Origin: Gautieria morchelliformis | Lineage: Eukaryota; Basidiomycota; Agaricomycetes; Gomphales; Gomphaceae | Assembly: GCA_015179125.1 (NCBI GenBank) | Contig: WHVA01000109.1 | Coordinates: 186,001-250,000 of the forward strand | Length of the DNA stretch: 64,000 nt | Direction of reading: 5' to 3' | Part shown: in pieces, positions 57,741 to 64,000 of the stretch | Layout: each line of letters opens with the position of its first letter | Numbering within the stretch: the first letter of the stretch is position 1 | The notes under the pieces: generated by a model | Databases searched by the model: none | Told to the model about the DNA's origin: nothing | The model's input: the letters and a program-made list of their open reading frames with translations, nothing else | Position numbers and translations under genes: made by a program

Positions 57741-58495
57741 TGTGATACAGCATATATGAGTATATAATATATATTATAAGAGTATTAATAACAACATATA
57801 GGAATATATAGTAGTATTTATAAGGAGAATAATAGATGTTATTAGATGATTCTGTATATATTTAAACATCTCGAAGATATATATACATATGAGAGAGTAT
57901 TAGACTACTGTAAGGGCAACCCTACCTGCTCGTGGTAAGTCACACAGAGCACTGGTAAGGGGGATCCAAAGATATATAAGACAACACTCAGTAACTACAT
58001 AGACGACCTACACACCTGGTAAGGGGGATCCAAAGAGAATCGGGTGAGGATCCCCTTACCTAAGCAACTAACTATACAGCTACTGAGCAGGCCAGACTAC
58101 CAGACATGAACATGGGTGGGGGAGGATGGAACTCAAATTTAAGGAAAGGGAGGAACAGGCAAGGACAACCAGGCGAGGAAGGCAGAAGATAACAGAAGAT
58201 AAAGGAAATAAGAGGAACCACCAGACTGTCCCCTGACAACTACAAGATAGAGTAACAGATACTTGGAGAGATACTTCTAACAGATATGAGGAGTATTAGT
58301 ATGACTAGTTATAATGAGAGTGTATTAGACTACAATATGGAGTAATAGTAGTTGTGTAGATATTTGTAATATATATGAATAGTTATAATGATATAGTGTA
58401 TATTAAAAGTGGGTAGAAAAAATAAGAAGAGGTGTTCTCATCGGCGGAGCCGCCGCTCGGGGAAGGACAAAAGTAAATTTATTTATATCCCAACA
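57741..58495. repeat. AT-rich repeat, copy 2, split by a solo LTR
   Basis: Reverse complement of the 50550 copy. It begins TGTGATACAGC and ends TATATCCCAACA. It is interrupted at 57909-58239 by a gypsy solo LTR. Without that insertion the repeat is about 419 bp, somewhat longer than copy 1 because of internal TA-rich duplication. Confidence 0.75.
57909..58239. repeat. Solo gypsy LTR, TSD ACTAC
   Basis: It has the same ends as the gypsy 1 LTR (TGTAAGGGCAACCCT...TGTCCCCTGACA). The 5-bp duplication ACTAC lies at 57904-57908 and 58240-58244. Internal short repeats GGTAAGGGGGATCCAAAGA occur twice near 57954 and 58018. Confidence 0.9.
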
Positions 58496-58855
58496 ATAAG
58501 ATTGGCATGTACTTTCATCCTCTTCTTTTCTATAATCTGAGAATAAAATGGGTGAAGCTACAGGTAATAAAAAGTTGTGAGCATCCACCTTAGGTAAGAT
58601 GTGCAAGTCACACAAGCTGTGTAGGACAGAAGATGGGTAGATTGATTGCTCAAAAGGCAGGCAAAGGGCCTCCTTTTATATTGTAATGTACATGGGCTTA
58701 GTAAGCAGGTAGAACCTTCTATCTATTAATGGAATGGGGGGAGAAGCTTGTGGAAGATGGAAGAAAGTGTTGGAAGGCACTGGCTGATTCCAGGTGATTC
58801 CCAATGACTCATTCAGGGGACTCTACTATGATTCCTACCAATCAGAGTAGTGTTC
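58496..58855. other. Flank of the AT-rich repeat, no gene seen
   Basis: 58496-58590 still shows homology to 50450-50549 on the other strand. Beyond it I see nothing. Confidence 0.4.
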
Positions 58856-58859
58856 TGCA

Positions 58860-59310
58860 AAGCTCGGCTTGGGCCACGGCTAAGCCAGAGCCGAGCCGCC
58901 AAAAGCCGGGCCGAGCCGGGCCAAAGCTGTCCTGAGGCCAGGAGCTAGGGCTCGGCCTGAGTTTTGGAAAGCCCGAGCCGAGCCGTCAAGCCGTGGCTCG
59001 AGCACTTACTCAAGCGCACTCCAAATGCGGACTCATGTCATCTTCGCATGGCTGGAATTAATTAAGGAAAGTCCAGAGGTCCCTCAGGTGGTCTAGACAC
59101 CTTTCAAAGGAATATTTGAGTATGTAGAATACAACTAGTTACTTAAAAGTATGTAGAGTTTTTAGGTTGGCATTGCATCCGTGCCCACTCAGGAGCCCCG
59201 GCCCAGGCCGAGCCAAGCCCAAGCCGGCTCTCAAAGCCCAGCTCTGAATTTGGTGAGCCCGAGCCGGCGTGAGCCAAGCCGAAGCCGCGGCTTTTGAGCT
59301 GAGCCAGGCT
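58860..59310. repeat. GC-rich GAGCCGAGCC-type low-complexity arrays
   Basis: Two clusters (about 58862-59005 and 59185-59310) are built of CCGAGCC, GCCGAGC and CAAGCC words, with GGGCTCGG on the other strand. Related arrays lie at 59965-60070 and 60945-61070. Confidence 0.75.
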
Positions 59311-59964
59311 TTGCAGAGCACTAAATCAGAGCTTGATTTGTCAGGAATGACTCACTGAATGGAGTCATGTGCCTTAGCACAGCTTGGTAGAGTTATGTAC
59401 TCCTGACTTACCAAGATGTGCCTGGTTTGGTTGAGTCATTGAGGCTGTATCTCCAAATGACTATGTTTTTGGCACTCAGAGGCTGAGTAAGCAGTTCTGA
59501 GCCAATTAGGGCTCTGTAGCCATAATTACTAAGAGCACTGCTTAGCACAGCTGAGCATGGCCAGGTACAGCCTAGTTGTCATGACTGACCATGATCCCCA
59601 TTGTTTGGTGAAGCCAAACAGGCTGCACAGTTGCTATGGCTGCATATAGCAACTGTTTGGGACTCAGCTGGAAATACTGAGAGAGCCATCCTGCCGGACC
59701 TTAGGGTGCTTAGGTAACCCTAGGTCATAGGGCAACCGCCGAGGTGTCCGGCGGAGTTTGAAATTGAAGGTCCGTGGCAGAGTTGTGGGTGTAAGTGGAC
59801 ACACAACTGTGCCAGGGCAGAAGTAAGACAGTTTGGGTCACTGAAGCCTCGGAAAAATAGGGAAAAATACTAGAAAAATAGAGGAATGTTTGGATAGGCT
59901 TTCCCCAATATTATCAACAGCATACAAGGACTTTTAATTCTCCAAAGGTGGTTTTACTAGTGTC
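59311..59964. other. Unassigned sequence between GC-rich arrays
   Basis: Words such as GAGTCA and GCACAG recur loosely. No open frame with coding character is seen. Confidence 0.35.
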
Positions 59965-60070
59965 TTCCAGGCTCGGGCTTGGGCTCGGCCCATCGAATTC
60001 CAAGCCCGGCCCTGAGCCCGAGCCCTGGTCGGGCTCGGGCCAGGCTTGGGCCCAAGCACGGGCCTGCTGG
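59965..60070. repeat. GGGCTCGGGCTTGGGC array
   Basis: Alternating GGGCTCGGGC and CCCGAGCCC words make the stretch locally self-complementary. It abuts the TUP1-like fragment on its 3' side (minus orientation). Confidence 0.75.
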
Positions 60071-60074
60071 TGTG

Positions 60075-60480
60075 GGAAGTCGTCGTTGCCCTTGGGCATG
60101 AACGCGACGCTGTATACGCTGTCCTTGTGCCACACGAGACAGTGGAATGAGCTGCCTCGACTGCATGTCACACAGGTGCAAGATGGTGTCGAGCGAGTCT
60201 GCCACGACAAGCCGCCCATCCGAGGAGATTGTGCCCGCTTTTTCCTGCGCCTGCGCAGGATATGCGTGAGATGCAGGTAAAATGCAGAAGACCAAAGGCA
60301 AAGGCGGTCAGCGCCGAAAGCAAAGTCAGTGCCCAGTGATGTGCCGCGTCACGTCGCACCACTCACCCCCATTTGTTTATCCGCCGCCGCTGTCACTGTG
60401 GCGAGGGGCACCCGTCGGGGCTGAAGCACAGGCTGCAGATGTACAGGTCCCCGGTGCCATGGTGAAACAGCAGGACCCAC
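60075..60480 (-). pseudogene. TUP1-like WD40 fragment, decayed
   Basis: Three WD40 blade relics appear in order on the minus strand but in different frames: DLYICSLCFSPDG (about 60430), then SSDGRLVVADSLDTILHLCD (about 60215), then VWHKDSVYSVAFMPKGNDDF (about 60120). The order and wording (YIRSVCFSPDG, then SLDT-RVWD, then GHKDSVYSVAF-P-G) match the C-terminal propeller of the fungal corepressor Tup1. Stops, frameshifts and loss of the intervening blades make it non-functional. The full TUP1 gene must lie elsewhere. It is flanked by GC-rich arrays. Confidence 0.6.
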
Positions 60481-60944
60481 GCACTCATGGCTGCGGTGCA
60501 ATGACGGCGCAACTGAACCCATCCTGGCTCCAAGCCTCAGGCAAGCCGCCATAATTATACTAAACGTCCAATGCACGCAGCTCCTCTGCATCCGGCGCGT
60601 CCCTGTGGCCTGAAAAGTTAAAGCCCCAGGCCTGTCGGACACGCAAGCATTGCAGCAGCATGCCTGCGCGGCTGCCAGAAACGCGGAATCGGTGAACCGG
60701 CGTTCAAGCTTCAATATTTGAATCTCTGTGATGCTACCCAGAGTCAATCATTGATCATGGTATGCGGTCGAGCGCTTTGATTTCATATTCGGAGCTGTCG
60801 ATGACCACGTGAGGCATTGGGATTTAGAGTGTGAGGATAGGTGGAGGGATGAAAAAACAGTTGAGAAATTTTTCAGCTAATTCAAAATTTTTTTTGTGAC
60901 TGCAGTTCACTCTTTTGGACTTCACAAATGACGATCCACAATGG

Positions 60945-61070
60945 CGCCCAAAAGCCCGGGCTTAAGGGCCAGGCTCAGGGCTTCTGAAAACGAAGCCCGG
61001 CCCTCCTCCTAGGGCTTTTTAGGGCTGGGCTCGGGCTCAGCCCGGGCCTGAGCCCAAGCCCGGAGAACAC
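60945..61070. repeat. GC-rich GGGCTGGGCTCGGGC array
   Basis: Another array of the same composition as those at 58860 and 59965, with AAGCCCGG and CCGGGCTT as inverted words. It bounds the TUP1-like fragment region on its right. Confidence 0.75.
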
Positions 61071-62156
61071 TAGGTTTTACATGTTTGTCAAGGCTTTAGA
61101 AAAGACCTAGGGCTGGTTGAACAGCCATTCACCTACAGGTGGAGTCAGAACTGATCAGGATGGTGTCAGAACTGGAAAGAGGTCTCGACACGCATGAGAT
61201 GGACAGATGATGGCTTGAGAACGAATCTATCATCTGGTATAGGCCCATATGCCATAGAAGTCTGTCGTCATGCCATAGTATCACTCTGTCTGGTACCCTA
61301 ATGATCATTCATTTTAGAAGTGAGGGGGAGGGTGTGCCGATTTTAATCCAAAAGGAGACCGCATTTGAGCATGAAGGTGATTATTCCAACCAGGCAAACG
61401 TCATGTCATGTGAGACATTGACCAGCGAGACAACAATGGACTCTCATATCGATGCCTGCCAGTAGATTGTGCTGTGGATTCGATGCACCGGCAAAAACGT
61501 AGATGTTGAGTCCATTCCACACTCCCAACTTCAGTGTGCCGCTGGCTGTAAACTATGGAGAGGCGTGACGTCTTAATTGTCTGGGTATTAAAAGGAGGAT
61601 GATTATTTTCTGTCCTTTCGCGCATCGACATATTTCTCAGTTCTCAGCAGCCATGTCGTAAACTACAGAGAAATTGGTAGGAGATCAGAAGTATATATAT
61701 TGCCTTACCCTCAGATAATTGACGGAATTCCACCCCTCACCCTTCACAATCCAGTGGCTTTGAACGTGGAGGCATCGTCCGCGTAAGGTACATGACCATT
61801 CTCTCCGGGTGATTGGCTAGTGATCAGTGGCCCCAAACCAGAATGCCCTCCGTAATTAAATTTAAGGTGACCTGCGAAAAAAAAAAATAGGGAATGAGGT
61901 CACTCCCCTCTCCAGAAAAGTATAGGAATTGTTGTAAGTTCCGTGCTGCCAGCGCGCTGGCTCTAACTATTGACGTCATCGTCGCCTTCGTCCTGGCGTT
62001 TCCACCCTCTAAAAGATTGTACATCGACTAATAGTCATGGGGAGGGTTCATCTGCGCTGTCAAGAGATATGATTCGTTGCTGATACAGGTATAGGAAAGA
62101 TTGCTCACGGCAGCAGGCATTTTCGGGCTTACAATCCTCATTAGAAGGGCAGCGTA
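61071..62156. other. Intergenic region, nothing recognised
   Basis: Short open frames occur on the minus strand (61401-61631, 61824-62024) without family resemblance. I see no repeat or RNA gene. Confidence 0.4.
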
Positions 62157-63949
62157 TCAGGCAGTAATGCTCTGGGTTGGTCTGCAGGCATTCGTTAGCA
62201 CAGCCGCGTGAGAAATCAGGATGGTACGCACCGTCAAAGACTCCTTGGATGGGACGTTTTCTTCCATCTGATATTCAGGCTGGATGGTACCGGAGTGCAC
62301 ACCGTGATTATGAAGGACCTTTCGAATGTTACGTGCGACATGCACATACTCGCTTGTACGAGGTACCCAAACATGGACAGAAGCGATGATTTTGTTCTCA
62401 GAGAGTTGCCAAACGTGGAGCTCGTGGACAGAAATAACACCGTCGACCTGTTGAATGTCTTCACGAATGCTTTCGAGGGATATAGTGGAAGGCACTGCCT
62501 GTAAGAGAATTGAGGATGCCTTACGAACTTGAACAAAATGAGTGAATCACGCGAGAACGATGGAAGTTGAAAATTGACTAACCCAACGGTAAAACTGGGG
62601 TGAAAATAATGGCTGCGATGACTAGACTGATGGCTGGATCAAAATAGTACTTGTGCTTCCAGGCTGACAACCATATGATAAGACCCGTCGCGATAACGCC
62701 GACATTACCCAGCGCATCGCCAAAGACATGAAGAAGAAGGGCACGCATATTCATAGAGCCACTGGTACTTGGACTGTGCGTCGCTTGGCCGTTTCGCCCA
62801 TCCTCCAAGTCTTGGACCACATTCTGAAGTTCGTGGTCGTCCCGGGCTTCTTTAATCGAATGCTCCGCAATGTCTATCGATACAGTCTGGGGTGACTGTT
62901 CATGAACCATATCATCCCTATGCATTTGTTCATGAGTGATGGCTGAAAGTGAACCGTCATCGTACTCGATGCTGATACGGCCTCTGTGTCCTATGAGGGA
63001 TCCAGGCTTCTTATTCCCAAAGTCTTGTACAGGCAAAGCAGCTGCTGCTGGTGCCACGACTGGCAGGACGTGCGTAGTTGTGCTCATGGTTTCAAGGTCT
63101 AGGTTGGACTCGGACGACGTCTCTCCGTGTGAATGACTGTGTCCCATGTCTCGTGTATGCCGAGCAGCAGCTGCTCGTGCCACGACTGGCCGGGCGTCAG
63201 TCGTTGTGCTCTCAGTTTTATGGTCTGGTTTTGACTTGGACGAAGTCTCTCCGTCTGAGGGACTGGGTTCTGCGATAGTGATCCATGACACAATATTCTT
63301 CCAGGTAAAAATTGTCATACCTAGGAATAGAAATATTCCCAAGAGATTTGTGGCCAGCCCCAGGCACCCAACAATGACGATCAACTTCGGTTGAGATATG
63401 TCTGGTTTGCTTTATGTCAATCCATGGCTCTCGACGTTAGATGGCAGCAATAGAATCAAACCTGGCCGGACGAAGAAACGCTGAAGTGCCTCGATGAAAA
63501 TAGAGAAGCATAATGCGAGGAGGAAGACGCTATTTATAAGCGAGGCCACGATCTCAGCACGGTGCCACCCATAAGAGTACTTGGGGGATGCTTTGTTCTT
63601 TGAAAGCTGAAGAAGGGCCGAGGGAGTGTTAGTTCATCCATTGGAGACATTCCCGGGACCTGCACAAACGTACTTTGATGGCGTATAATGCTACGATCAA
63701 GCCTATGACATCACTTTGAGCAGCTTTAGACAATGAATCTAGTAAAAATATTGCGACTAGTACACACTTGAGCATGTGGAAGCTGTCCGCGATAAGTGCT
63801 AGCGACCCTACGACATTGCCTTGAATTGCCCAGAATCAGTCGCAGAGCGTGGCCAAGATTAGCTGGAGTTTACCAACGACGAGCTCGACGAAGAAGAAGA
63901 CGACGTCGACGGCAAGGAATATACTGATTTTGGTAGATCGGGAAAGCAT
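62157..63949 (-). CDS. Cation diffusion facilitator (ZRC1/COT1-like zinc transporter)
   Basis: The first exon gives MLSRSTKISIFLAVDVVFFF. After a short intron the second gives GNVVGSLALIADSFHMLK, the TM2 metal-site motif with its His. Later exons give SDVIGLIVALYAIK, KYSYGWHRAEIVASLINSVF and IVIVGCLGLATNLLGIFLFL. A long cytosolic loop has a modest GHSHSHGE His cluster and acidic segments. TM5 follows with LLHVFGDALGNVGVIATGLI (HxxxD metal site). The last exon ends with the C-terminal domain (DGVISVHELHVWQLSENKII, VRKVLHNHGVHSGTIQPE-like). Such proteins exchange Zn2+ (and Co2+ or Cd2+) for H+ across the vacuolar membrane. The loop is poorer in His than in yeast ZRC1. Not all intron edges were fixed. 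Confidence 0.88.
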
Positions 63950-64000
63950 GGTGGAGGTTGTTAGCCACGGTACGAACTAAAGGTCGCTTGCAGTGGCAGG
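63950..64000. promoter_or_regulatory. Upstream side of the zinc transporter gene, truncated
   Basis: The window ends 51 bp upstream of the ATG, so the promoter is only partly present. No motif is identified. Confidence 0.3.

Noticed and set aside
1..64000. CRISPR arrays, operons, Shine-Dalgarno sites, rRNA or tRNA genes
   Set aside because: The sequence is eukaryotic nuclear DNA. No regular spacer-repeat array is present, and the B-box-like GGTTCGA words I saw had no matching cloverleaf.

Overview
The window looks like nuclear DNA of a filamentous basidiomycete, most likely an Agaricomycete. The protein genes are split by short GT-AG introns (about 47-67 bp where I could place them). Their products are typical of fungi, including a Barentsz/CASC3-type RNA-binding protein, and they are embedded in chromodomain-bearing Ty3/gypsy, Ty1/copia, LINE and Helitron debris. 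I cannot name the species.

Layout. 1-2720 is repetitive: a short tandem repeat, a 21-bp minisatellite, two Helitron-like 3' ends and a gypsy-type LTR. 3184-18987 is a compact housekeeping block: a WDR89-like WD40 protein (-), a small one-span membrane protein (+), TFIIB (-), a CASC3/Btz-like protein (-), RIX1 (-), SEC10 (+) and RRS1 (-). RIX1 and SEC10 share a 96-bp divergent promoter. 19865-25395 holds two tandem paralogous terpene synthases (+) with an unrecognised small gene between them. 26696-28381 is a STIMATE/TMEM110-type membrane protein (+).

From about 28.4 to 58.5 kb the window is a nested retrotransposon graveyard: three copia fragments, five gypsy-type elements (one nearly complete with identical 5-bp target duplications), a LINE 3' end cut by that gypsy, several solo LTRs with recognisable target duplications, a 3.1-kb CACTG-ended DNA transposon and a palindromic AT-rich repeat family. 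58.8-61.1 kb carries GGGCTCGGGC-type low-complexity arrays around a decayed TUP1-like WD40 fragment. 62157-63949 is a cation diffusion facilitator (zinc transporter) gene (-).

How the parts relate. The housekeeping genes cover transcription initiation (TFIIB), exon-junction/mRNA fate (Btz), ribosome assembly (RIX1, RRS1) and exocytosis (SEC10). They do not form a pathway. The terpene synthase pair is the only specialised-metabolism content, with no recognisable tailoring enzyme beside it. I saw no bacterial-type operons, no CRISPR array, and no rRNA or tRNA gene that I could support.
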